From Elusimicrobiota bacterium (GTDB lineage Bacteria > Elusimicrobiota > Elusimicrobia > UBA1565): a DNA stretch of 34,662 bases. The position numbers were made by a program, and so were the translations under genes. Location: NCBI GenBank assembly GCA_002401485.1, contig NVTF01000064.1, positions 1-34,662 of the forward strand, written 5' to 3'. Below the pieces are notes generated by a model that was not told the origin of the DNA, did not search any database, and worked only from the letters and a program-made list of their open reading frames with translations. Of this stretch, positions 16,186-23,107 are shown piece after piece; within the stretch, counting starts at the first letter, position 1; every line of letters starts with the position of its first letter.

Positions 16186-16223
16186 GCCGTACTATAGTGA
16201 ATCCTGGGGATTGTGCCAAGGGC
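16081..16223. repeat. 143-bp direct repeat, copy 2
   Basis: Pairs with 15410-15552 at offset 671. Includes the duplicated promoter and truncated reading frame ahead of the cupin gene. Confidence 0.95.
16191..16219 (-). promoter_or_regulatory. Duplicated promoter driving the stub and cupin gene
   Basis: TTGGCA (16214-16219), 17-bp spacer, TATAGT (16191-16196), five bases to the stub ATG at 16185. The -35 is closer to consensus than in the other copy. Confidence 0.6.
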
Positions 16224-16293
16224 GGATCTTTATAGGTCCTGAGTGCCGTCGAGAGTCAGACGGGAGGCCCCTGATGATGGCTCCATCCGGGCT

Positions 16294-16299
16294 TATAAT
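16294..16299 (+). promoter_or_regulatory. -10 box of the secreted glycine-zipper gene
   Basis: A perfect TATAAT seven bases before the ATG at 16307. The -35 region is weak. Confidence 0.55.
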
Positions 16300-16306
16300 A
16301 ATGAGG

Positions 16307-16771
16307 ATGGTACCCTTGAGCTTGCTGTTTTCCTTGACGTTTGCCGCCAATGCCGGACCCTCCGTTGATCAGCTCCGTTCGATCCATGCGACGGGGTCCA
16401 ATCGTCAGATTTATAATGGCGGAAAACACTCGCCCTCCCTCGCGGTTCGTCTGGGCAACAAGCGCCCGGGGATAAGGACCTATCCCGCCTTCGCCAAATC
16501 GGGTCCAGGGGCAGGCCAAAAACGGGGCGCCATTCAACAGGTTCCAACCGTGCATGCGGCTAAGAAGCTGAATCTCCCGAAGGGGACCTACGGTGCCGCT
16601 CCTCCGCCTCATTTAAGTTGGAGTTATGATCGTACGCTCTATGCCGCCGGGTATGCCCTCGCCGGCGCTACGTTGGGATTTATGATGGGCGGCCCGATCG
16701 GCGCCGCCGTCGGATTCATTGGCGGATTTTTCCTCGGCGCCCTAATAGGAAAAGCCACCGGCGTCGGATAA
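16307..16771 (+). CDS. Secreted protein with C-terminal glycine-zipper membrane segment
   Basis: A 154-residue protein with a clear signal peptide (~1-16, ending AANA), a basic, Gly/Pro/His-containing middle and a C-terminal glycine-zipper stretch, GATLGFMMGGPIGAAVGF continuing to the end. Glycine-zipper segments insert into or associate with membranes. No family is recognised. I chose 16307 over the ATG six bases earlier because TATAAT sits at the leaderless distance from 16307. The long open frame upstream is antisense to the cupin gene. It converges on gpsA, with palindrome (c) filling the gap. Confidence 0.65.
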   Translation: MVPLSLLFSLTFAANAGPSVDQLRSIHATGSNRQIYNGGKHSPSLAVRLGNKRPGIRTYPAFAKSGPGAGQKRGAIQQVPTVHAAKKLNLPKGTYGAAPPPHLSWSYDRTLYAAGYALAGATLGFMMGGPIGAAVGFIGGFFLGALIGKATGVG

Positions 16772-16772
16772 T

Positions 16773-16840
16773 GGGGCCGTTCGTTGAGTTATTGAAGTTA
16801 TTCGTTTACGAATAACTTCAATAACTCAACGAACGGCCCC
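16773..16840. repeat. Palindromic repeat, copy (c): perfect 32-bp stem, 4-base loop
   Basis: Arms 16773-16804 and 16809-16840 are exact reverse complements around TTTA. It fills the whole gap between the convergent stops at 16771 and 16841. It has the same outer sequence as copies (a) and (b), but differs inside the arm in ways matched on both sides, so the stem is preserved. Confidence 0.95.
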
Positions 16841-17851
16841 TTAGTGTTCGGGATGGATGGGGCGGGTCATCAGTGTTGTTAACGCATCGATGGGCTTTTT
16901 TCTTTCGAAAAGGACGGCATGCACTTGATCGGTAATCGGCATTTCAATCCCGAGCTTATTGGCGATGGCTTTGACTGATCGCGTGGTCGGAACACCCTCG
17001 GCTACCTGGCCGAGACGTTCCAAGGCCTCTTCCATCGAAATTCCTTCAGCGAGCATCACGCCAAGGCGGCGATTTCGACTGAGTCCCCCAGTGCATGTCA
17101 AAACGAGATCGCCCACACCGGCCAGCCCGAGAAAGGTCATGGGGTCGGCTCCCAGCGCCACGCCAAACCGAGTGATTTCGGCGAGGCCTCGAGTTATGAG
17201 TGCTGAACGTGCGTTGGTCCCTAGGGCGAGGCCGTCTGTCGCCCCTGCCGCAAGGGCGATTACGTTTTTGACCGCACCTGCGACCTCAACACCGATAATG
17301 TCCACGCCGGGATAGGCTCGGGTTGTGGGGGTGAAAAAAAGGTGTGCCCACTCGGTGGCGCGTTCCAGCGAGGTGTTGGCGAATACCAATGCGGTGGGGA
17401 CCCCGTTGGCGGTTTCTTCCGCGAAAGAAGGGCCGGAAAGCACATAAAGATCATCGGAGGACGGGCGTCCGAGCGTTTCTTGGATGATTGCCGTGGGAAA
17501 CCGGTGCGTCTTTGTGCAGATTCCCTTCGAGGTGCTCACGACGGGGATGGAGGCTGGAAGAATCTTTTTGAGCGGAGCGAGTGCGTCCGCGAGAGCTTGG
17601 GTAGGCAGCGCAACGATGACGACATCAGCATCTCCGACGGCTTCGGCAAGATCAAGCGTCGCTCCTACGCGTGGATCGATTGGAACTTCCGGTAGATAAT
17701 GACCGTTTCTTTTGGTTTCGTTGATGGATCGAACCGTGGTGGCGTCGCGGCCCCAAATGAGTACGCGGTCCGCGTGATGAACAACAACGGAGGCAAGGGC
17801 GGTTCCCCAACTGCCTAGTCCGAGGACGGCGGCTTTTTTAATTTTTTTCAT
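16841..17851 (-). CDS. gpsA: Glycerol-3-phosphate dehydrogenase [NAD(P)+]
   Basis: A 336-residue cytoplasmic enzyme reducing dihydroxyacetone phosphate to glycerol 3-phosphate for phospholipid synthesis. The nucleotide fold is GLGSWGTALA (11-20). STSKGI (K109), SGPSFAEE, the catalytic-region Lys in VAGAVKNVIALAAG (K195) and GLAGVGDLVLTC are all present, and length is normal. The ATG overlaps the stop of the TVP38 gene upstream (ATGA), a pairing that suits joint control in membrane biogenesis. It ends one base from palindrome (c). Confidence 0.97.
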   Translation of the reverse strand: MKKIKKAAVLGLGSWGTALASVVVHHADRVLIWGRDATTVRSINETKRNGHYLPEVPIDPRVGATLDLAEAVGDADVVIVALPTQALADALAPLKKILPASIPVVSTSKGICTKTHRFPTAIIQETLGRPSSDDLYVLSGPSFAEETANGVPTALVFANTSLERATEWAHLFFTPTTRAYPGVDIIGVEVAGAVKNVIALAAGATDGLALGTNARSALITRGLAEITRFGVALGADPMTFLGLAGVGDLVLTCTGGLSRNRRLGVMLAEGISMEEALERLGQVAEGVPTTRSVKAIANKLGIEMPITDQVHAVLFERKKPIDALTTLMTRPIHPEH

Positions 17852-18537
17852 ATTGCCTCCACGTCAACGTCATCAATCAGCTTCCGTCCGTAACGGGAAT
17901 TTTTAACAACCTTCGCCAACAAAAAACTGCCGGCGAATAGAATTCCCGAGACAGCAAGATTGCGAGGTTCGCTCCACGCACTTCCGAATAGAACGAAGAT
18001 GAATGCGCCGGGAATAATTCCAAAGAAGGTCCCAATGGCGAAGTCGGTATAGCGCATTTTTGTCAGTCCGCAGGCAAAATTGAGAAGGTCGAAGGGAACG
18101 AAGACGAGTCGCAAAATGAGCACAGTCATGAAGCCGTCTTTGAGGAGGCGGCGATCCACGCGACGGATCATTGGGTGGTCTCGAACTCCGATGAGCCATT
18201 CCTGGCCGAGGAAACGGGCGAGATAAAATCCGGTTGCCGCGCTGAGGTTTTCTCCGATGAGGGTAAAGACCATGCCCCAGATGGGTCCCCACATGAGCCC
18301 GGCCGCCGCCGTTGGAATTGAGGCCGGGAGCAGCGTGAAGGGTCTTAAGGCGTAGGCGATGATGAAAAGAATCGGCCCCCAGTGTCCGGTTGTCGCGATC
18401 CAGTCGCGAATTGTTTTGGGAACTTCCGAGAGCCCGATGCCGGAGCGGTTGTACCAGAACAGGGCTGCACCGAGCAGGATTGCCCAGATCAGTAGAATCG
18501 CAATTTTAATTGCTTTTGATGGACCGTTTGGCTTCAT
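17848..18537 (-). CDS. TVP38/TMEM64-type (VTT/DedA superfamily) membrane protein
   Basis: A 229-residue membrane protein with about five to six helices and the VTT core: RPFTLLPASIPTAAAGLMWG, then NLSAATGFYLARFLG with the conserved Ala-Arg-x-x-Gly, and a later GIIPGAFIFVLFG. Relatives are implicated in lipid scrambling or transport across the membrane. It overlaps gpsA by four bases and is translated first. No leaderless -10 box precedes its ATG, and only 52 bases separate it from the cyclase gene upstream, so it may be transcribed from that gene's promoter. Confidence 0.9.
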   Translation of the reverse strand: MKPNGPSKAIKIAILLIWAILLGAALFWYNRSGIGLSEVPKTIRDWIATTGHWGPILFIIAYALRPFTLLPASIPTAAAGLMWGPIWGMVFTLIGENLSAATGFYLARFLGQEWLIGVRDHPMIRRVDRRLLKDGFMTVLILRLVFVPFDLLNFACGLTKMRYTDFAIGTFFGIIPGAFIFVLFGSAWSEPRNLAVSGILFAGSFLLAKVVKNSRYGRKLIDDVDVEAI

Positions 18538-18589
18538 TTTTGCGGTGGAGCAATGAGGGAAACAATGAGGAAAGAAATACCCGCATCAC

Positions 18590-19936
18590 TTACTTAAGAA
18601 TGACGCGAGTTTTTGCGATCAAATCGTGGACTGTTTGCCCTTCCTTGTTGAAGGCTCCCCAGATAAATCCGAGCATCATGAAGGAACCCGAGAAAAAAGA
18701 GATGAATGATCGGATGGCGGAGGTTTCCCAGTCCAATGGCGCTGCGGCAGGAGATTTGAGGCTGATGACACTCAGTCCTAAGAATTTCTTTCCCGGAGTC
18801 GCACCCCAGATTGTGAGAAAAAAGGTCCCGTAAATAATCCAGAGAAACGGGAACGCTAATTTGTTTTGCCTCGCTTTTTTATTTCTCACCCTTATTCTCT
18901 TACGGACTTTTTTGGCAGGTTTTTGGATGGAATATTTTTCTTTGTTGGTTTTCTGCCGATTGCGCTGCTTGGCGCTTTTTTCGGTTTCAATATCGATGAT
19001 GCCGGGGACCTTGATGCGTTCTTCGGAGACTTCAATTCCTCCGAAAACGATGCTGTCATCGGTAATTTCGAAGTTGTATTTACCGACCTTTCCCTTAATC
19101 CCGTCCTCCTTCGGTTTGCTGTCGAACTTTCCGGTGATTTTCTTGTTGCGCCGTATGGTCCCCTTGGAAACTTTTCGCGATCGTTTATGGATGGATTTTT
19201 GCGAGCGGTTGAAGACGGTTTTGGGTAATTCTACTTTGAAAAATATCCCGAAGATCGTGGCGCAGATTAAAAAATCAACTCCAAGCGCGATGGCCCGCCG
19301 CAGAACGCTCGGCGTTCGCGGCGCCGTCGCCGCGTTAAGCGGAGTCTCTTTTTCTTTCGGTGCCATCGGCGGGACAGCGGCAACAGGCTCTTCAGACGGC
19401 AATTCTTCAACGGGACGTTCGCGTTTTACCTTGTAGAGTTTAATTTCATCCGAGATTCCCTTCAGCTTGCGAAATCCGATCTCGCTGGTTGGAACCTCTT
19501 TCTTATTCATGGCGAGATACACCGCCTCCGAGAAATAAACCTCACCGGCTTGCGCGAGGGCTTCAATGCGTGAGGTGATATTGACGGGTTCTCCGTAGAT
19601 ATCGTTCTTGGTAACGCTTACCTCGCCAACGTTGATGGCAATGCGAACATCAAGACGATCGTCTCCCGTTTTGCCCTCGTTGTATTTCAGGAGGGCCTCC
19701 TGTACTTCGACGCCCGAAAGCACGGCATCGGTGGGGCTTTCAAACGTCATGAGAAAGGCGTCGCCAATGGTTTTTACAAGGACGCCGCCGCGCGCCACAA
19801 GTACCGGGAGGACTATTTCCTCATGTTTTTCAAGCATGGAAAGAACTTCCGCGCGGGACTTGCGTGAGGTTTTCTCGGTGAACCCCTGCAGATCGGTGAG
19901 GAGAATCGTTAGATTTCGGGTTCTTGCGGTGCTCAT
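18590..19936 (-). CDS. Class III adenylate cyclase fused to an RDD membrane domain with a large basic insert
   Basis: A 448-residue fusion. The cyclase domain (1-170) has metal-binding D15 (LTDLQGFT) and D59 (IGDAF), adenine-specifying K55, and the transition-state pair N119 and R123 (VNITSR), so it looks active and ATP-specific. A Pro/Glu/Ala linker follows. The RDD domain begins VLRRAIALGVDF (~211-232). It is interrupted by ~120 highly basic residues (~235-358) with IDIETEK-type segments, and resumes at LAFPFLWIIYG with TPGKKFLGL and HDLIAKTRVI. RDD proteins are small membrane proteins, some linked to transport. The soluble cyclase is N-terminal to the membrane part. TATGAT lies six bases before the ATG. 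Confidence 0.88.
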   Translation of the reverse strand: MSTARTRNLTILLTDLQGFTEKTSRKSRAEVLSMLEKHEEIVLPVLVARGGVLVKTIGDAFLMTFESPTDAVLSGVEVQEALLKYNEGKTGDDRLDVRIAINVGEVSVTKNDIYGEPVNITSRIEALAQAGEVYFSEAVYLAMNKKEVPTSEIGFRKLKGISDEIKLYKVKRERPVEELPSEEPVAAVPPMAPKEKETPLNAATAPRTPSVLRRAIALGVDFLICATIFGIFFKVELPKTVFNRSQKSIHKRSRKVSKGTIRRNKKITGKFDSKPKEDGIKGKVGKYNFEITDDSIVFGGIEVSEERIKVPGIIDIETEKSAKQRNRQKTNKEKYSIQKPAKKVRKRIRVRNKKARQNKLAFPFLWIIYGTFFLTIWGATPGKKFLGLSVISLKSPAAAPLDWETSAIRSFISFFSGSFMMLGFIWGAFNKEGQTVHDLIAKTRVILK

Positions 19937-19942
19937 ACACTC

Positions 19943-19948
19943 ATCATA
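19943..19948 (-). promoter_or_regulatory. -10 box of the cyclase-RDD gene
   Basis: TATGAT on the minus strand, six bases before the ATG at 19936; no clear -35. Confidence 0.5.
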
Positions 19949-20050
19949 GCAAAGGCACGTCGCAAGATAGTTATTGAGAATAAAGGATTATTCTTTAGAG
20001 TATGCGAATTCGACCGCCCGTGATTTTCCTGTACATATTTAATTTCGAAT

Positions 20051-21007
20051 TTATCCAGCACGGCTCGGTTTTTCAGCGATCAGTTCAAAATCGTAGCCGA
20101 AGTCGGTCCCCGAAAGACGCCAAAGGCGTCTGTATAATGATTTTAAACGATACAGCGACCAATTTGGCGGTTCTCCTATCCGTTTTTTAAGTTCTTCCAG
20201 AGCCATGGATTCTGACCTATCCGCCTGTATCACCGGAAGATCGGATTCGAATAGTTTCCAAGCTCCGGGTTTCAGTCCTCGTGCCTTGAGTCCGGACTGG
20301 AAATGAAAGTTGCGAAATGAGAGTATGCGCAGGCCCACACGGCGCAGCAGTTTTTCCAACGAGCGTCTGGATAGGAAAAAAAGATGACCGCCATGGCGGG
20401 TCACACGGGGTTTCCCGTCTTTCGCGAAAAGTGCGCGTGTTGGGTATAGATCAACGGGACCGTTGGGAATTGTCAGGTGGAGACGACCTCCCGGTTTAAG
20501 GCGTGTGAACGCGGCCTCGAGTGCCCCTGCTGGATCCGCCTCGTGTTCTAGAACGTTGTTCATGTGGATGTAGTCAAGGCTTTCGGGCTGAACTGGGCAT
20601 TTCCCCAGCGAACCCGCATGAATCTCCACCCCGTTAAGTTCCGAACCCGCGCGGGCGGCGGGGGCGGAAAACTCGACGCCTACAACGCTCCAGTCGCTAT
20701 AGTCGAGCACTCCCTTGAGGAGAGAGCCTAGAGCGCATCCCACATCGAGAAAACGACCGGTGGGTTTCCACGCGGTCAGCGACTCCGCTAAGAAACGGCC
20801 CTTATAGATATCTTTCCAATATTGACTGAAAAAATCGCAGAAATAGGCATGAGGGTAACACTGGGCAATTTCTTCCCAGGCCGGGATGGGATCATAATAG
20901 GCGGCCTGGCAGGACGGGCACTGCACGAGATTCATGGTTTTCCCAGGATAGAGTTGGGCCTCACAGAGAAAGGCCGGGGTTCCATTCCCGCAAATCAAAC
21001 AGGCCAT
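20051..21007 (-). CDS. Class I SAM-dependent methyltransferase with N-terminal zinc-ribbon-like motif
   Basis: A 318-residue protein. C3-x2-C6 and C30-x2-C33 form a probable zinc site at the N terminus. The SAM-binding motif I is FLDVGCALGSLL (87-98), with GVEFS as the acidic strand, IHMNNVLEH as the post-motif and LKPGGRLHLTIPN as motif III. This arrangement is common in methyltransferases of sugar, polysaccharide or natural-product modification; the substrate cannot be named. TATGAT lies six bases before the ATG. It diverges from nth over 65 bases. Confidence 0.88.
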   Translation of the reverse strand: MACLICGNGTPAFLCEAQLYPGKTMNLVQCPSCQAAYYDPIPAWEEIAQCYPHAYFCDFFSQYWKDIYKGRFLAESLTAWKPTGRFLDVGCALGSLLKGVLDYSDWSVVGVEFSAPAARAGSELNGVEIHAGSLGKCPVQPESLDYIHMNNVLEHEADPAGALEAAFTRLKPGGRLHLTIPNGPVDLYPTRALFAKDGKPRVTRHGGHLFFLSRRSLEKLLRRVGLRILSFRNFHFQSGLKARGLKPGAWKLFESDLPVIQADRSESMALEELKKRIGEPPNWSLYRLKSLYRRLWRLSGTDFGYDFELIAEKPSRAG

Positions 21008-21013
21008 GCAGGC

Positions 21014-21019
21014 ATCATA
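21014..21019 (-). promoter_or_regulatory. -10 box of the methyltransferase gene
   Basis: TATGAT on the minus strand, six bases before the ATG at 21007. Confidence 0.5.
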
Positions 21020-21072
21020 GATATCTATGGCGGACGGAGGGAGGTCCAGTTACCCTTTCGACGAAGGCCGAA

Positions 21073-21735
21073 GTGAAAAATACTGATATCCCTAAGGCGG
21101 TTTTAATTCTTCGCCGCGAGATTAAGCGGTGGAAGGAGTCCGCTTTGGGTGTGGTGCAGCATTCCACCCAAACGCCCGATCCGTTTTTAATCCTGATCTC
21201 CTGCGTCATCAGTCTTCGAACCAAGGACGCGGTTACGATGGCGGCCTCAAACCGCCTGTTTCGGCTCGCGAAGACGCCCAAAACTCTCGCGGCGTTATCT
21301 CCCGCAAAAATTGCAAAGGCAATCTATCCGGCGAGTTTTTTTCGCGTGAAATCGCATTCTCTAAAGGGAATCGCGACGGATATTGTCCGGAAGTACGATG
21401 GAAAGACGCCTGATGAAATCGACGAACTCTTAACGCTGAAAGGGGTTGGCCGAAAAACGGCGAATCTCGTCGTGACGCTCGGATTCAATAAACCCGGAAT
21501 TTGCGTTGATATCCATGTCCACCGGATCTCCAATCGGTGGGGCTACATTAAGACGAAAACTCCGGAAGAAAGTGAAATTGCGTTGCGCAAGAAACTTCCG
21601 AAGCGGTACTGGATTGAATACAACGACCTGCTGGTTCCGTATGGGCAGCATCTCTGTGCGCCTGTTTCACCCCGGTGTTCGGAGTGCAAGTTGAGCCGGT
21701 ATTGCGATCGCGTCGGTGTGACGAAAAGTCGTTAG
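21073..21735 (+). CDS. nth: Endonuclease III (base-excision DNA glycosylase/AP lyase)
   Basis: A 220-residue enzyme that removes oxidised pyrimidines and nicks abasic DNA. The helix-hairpin-helix is LLTLKGVGRKTANLVV with catalytic K128, and the catalytic Asp is D146 in CVDIHVHRISNR. The C-terminal [4Fe-4S] loop has C195, C202, C205 and C211 (C-x6-C-x2-C-x5-C), the standard spacing. The GTG start at 21073 has GAAGG five bases upstream, a conventional ribosome site, unlike many neighbours with leaderless starts. The ceramidase-like gene begins 16 bases after its stop. Confidence 0.95.
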   Translation: MKNTDIPKAVLILRREIKRWKESALGVVQHSTQTPDPFLILISCVISLRTKDAVTMAASNRLFRLAKTPKTLAALSPAKIAKAIYPASFFRVKSHSLKGIATDIVRKYDGKTPDEIDELLTLKGVGRKTANLVVTLGFNKPGICVDIHVHRISNRWGYIKTKTPEESEIALRKKLPKRYWIEYNDLLVPYGQHLCAPVSPRCSECKLSRYCDRVGVTKSR

Positions 21736-21739
21736 TTGC

Positions 21740-21745
21740 TAAAGT
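21740..21745 (+). promoter_or_regulatory. Possible -10 box of the ceramidase-like gene
   Basis: TAAAGT, six bases before the ATG at 21752. A GTGACG element 16 bases upstream could be a weak -35. Read-through from nth is also possible. Confidence 0.4.
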
Positions 21746-21751
21746 AGGTTT

Positions 21752-23107
21752 ATGCGGGGTTTCGCACTTCTATTCCTATTGACTGTTCCTGCCGAGGCCG
21801 GTTTTTTCGCCGCGGCTGGCAAGGTCGACATCACTCCCGATCCGGCGGCGGGGAATGTGTATTTAGCCGGGTATGGCGCATTCGGTAAGAAGGCCGTGGG
21901 TGTTCGCGACCCGCTGTACGCGCGCGTATTGATCGTCTCCGATGGCACAAGCACGGTGGCCCTGGTGTCGGTTGATCTCATCGGTTTCTACCGCAATGAT
22001 GTGCTGGATCTGCGCCGTCGGGTTAAGGTCCCCGTTTTTCTAACCGCGACTCATACCCATTCGGGACCCGACACCTTGGGTATGTGGGGGCGGTTTCTTG
22101 GCTTTTCGGGCGTCGACGATGTTTACCAAGAACGGGTGAAGACGGCGATTGCGTCGCTGATTGGGGATTTGTTGAAGACGCTGGAGCCTGCTGAATTGAG
22201 CGCGGCAAGCGAGATCGTGAACACGGGTGATTGGCTCTATGACCGTCGGGATCCGGAGATCATCGATTCCGAGTTGAACACTTTGTCCGTCCGGGACGCT
22301 CGGGGCAAGACGATCGCAACCGGCATTCGATTTTCCTGCCATGCGACGTTATACGGTCGCGACCGCGACAGGATCAGCGCCGACTACCCGGGTCGATGGT
22401 GCGATGAAGTTGAAAAGAAAAACGGCGGGACATGCCTGTTCTTCCCGGGGTCGATTGGGGGACATACCGTGCCCAAGCCGGGGATTTTGGAATTTCCCCT
22501 GCCTGAAATAAAAGGCCCGTTGGATGCCATTAAGCCCGGACCGGTTCGTTTTTCCCATCGGGACGTGTTTATTCCGATTGAAAATCCCCTCTTCCTGGCG
22601 TTGCTGCCAAGGCTTGCCTTTGGACACGATCTCTTTGAGTCTGATCAGACCCCGCTTGCGTCATGGAAACATTGGTGGCTGCCGTTGCGGCACCTGGTAG
22701 CCTTCCCCTTGCCCGAAGCCGCTCGTCCGTGGGTCTGGACCGAGGTTTCCCTGGTTGAGTTGGGTGCCCTTAAAATCCTCGGCATCCCCGGCGAGTCCTT
22801 CCCGGAGCAGGCGATCGGCGGATATGCGGGCGCTTCTATTGGGAGCGATAATCCGAATCCTCCGAAACTTGTGGACGCGCCGAAAGGGCCTTATCTCCGC
22901 GCGCGCCTGGCTGCAAAACACGCGTGGATTGTGAATCTGGCCAATGATGAGATTGGGTATACGATTCCCAGCTATGACTTCCAGATAACCCAGGCACGTC
23001 TGATGAAGCCGCGCCCGCAGGGAACTCATTACGGGGAGACCAATTCAATCGGCAAACGGTCGACCGATTTAATTATGGACGCCGCTCGGGAGTTGATCGC
23101 TCGGTGA
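21752..23107 (+). CDS. Secreted neutral/alkaline ceramidase-like hydrolase
   Basis: A 451-residue protein with a signal peptide (~1-16), then the start of the neutral ceramidase catalytic domain (AAAGKVDITPDP, YLAGYGAFG). Likely zinc ligands are H101 and H103 in TATHTHSGPD and H197 in FSCHATLYG. S234 in FFPGSIGGHT is a candidate for the catalytic serine position. The family hydrolyses the amide bond of ceramides or related N-acyl lipids. At 451 residues it is shorter than typical neutral ceramidases and seems to lack their C-terminal domain, so its substrate may differ. The stop overlaps the GH84 start (GTGA). Confidence 0.85.
   Translation: MRGFALLFLLTVPAEAGFFAAAGKVDITPDPAAGNVYLAGYGAFGKKAVGVRDPLYARVLIVSDGTSTVALVSVDLIGFYRNDVLDLRRRVKVPVFLTATHTHSGPDTLGMWGRFLGFSGVDDVYQERVKTAIASLIGDLLKTLEPAELSAASEIVNTGDWLYDRRDPEIIDSELNTLSVRDARGKTIATGIRFSCHATLYGRDRDRISADYPGRWCDEVEKKNGGTCLFFPGSIGGHTVPKPGILEFPLPEIKGPLDAIKPGPVRFSHRDVFIPIENPLFLALLPRLAFGHDLFESDQTPLASWKHWWLPLRHLVAFPLPEAARPWVWTEVSLVELGALKILGIPGESFPEQAIGGYAGASIGSDNPNPPKLVDAPKGPYLRARLAAKHAWIVNLANDEIGYTIPSYDFQITQARLMKPRPQGTHYGETNSIGKRSTDLIMDAARELIAR

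Noticed and set aside
16037-16306. N-terminal extension of the secreted glycine-zipper gene
   Set aside because: It is antisense to the cupin gene and stub; the signal peptide and TATAAT place the start at 16307.
14957-16840. CRISPR array
   Set aside because: Three palindromes only, hundreds of bases apart with genes between, no regular spacers and no cas genes.
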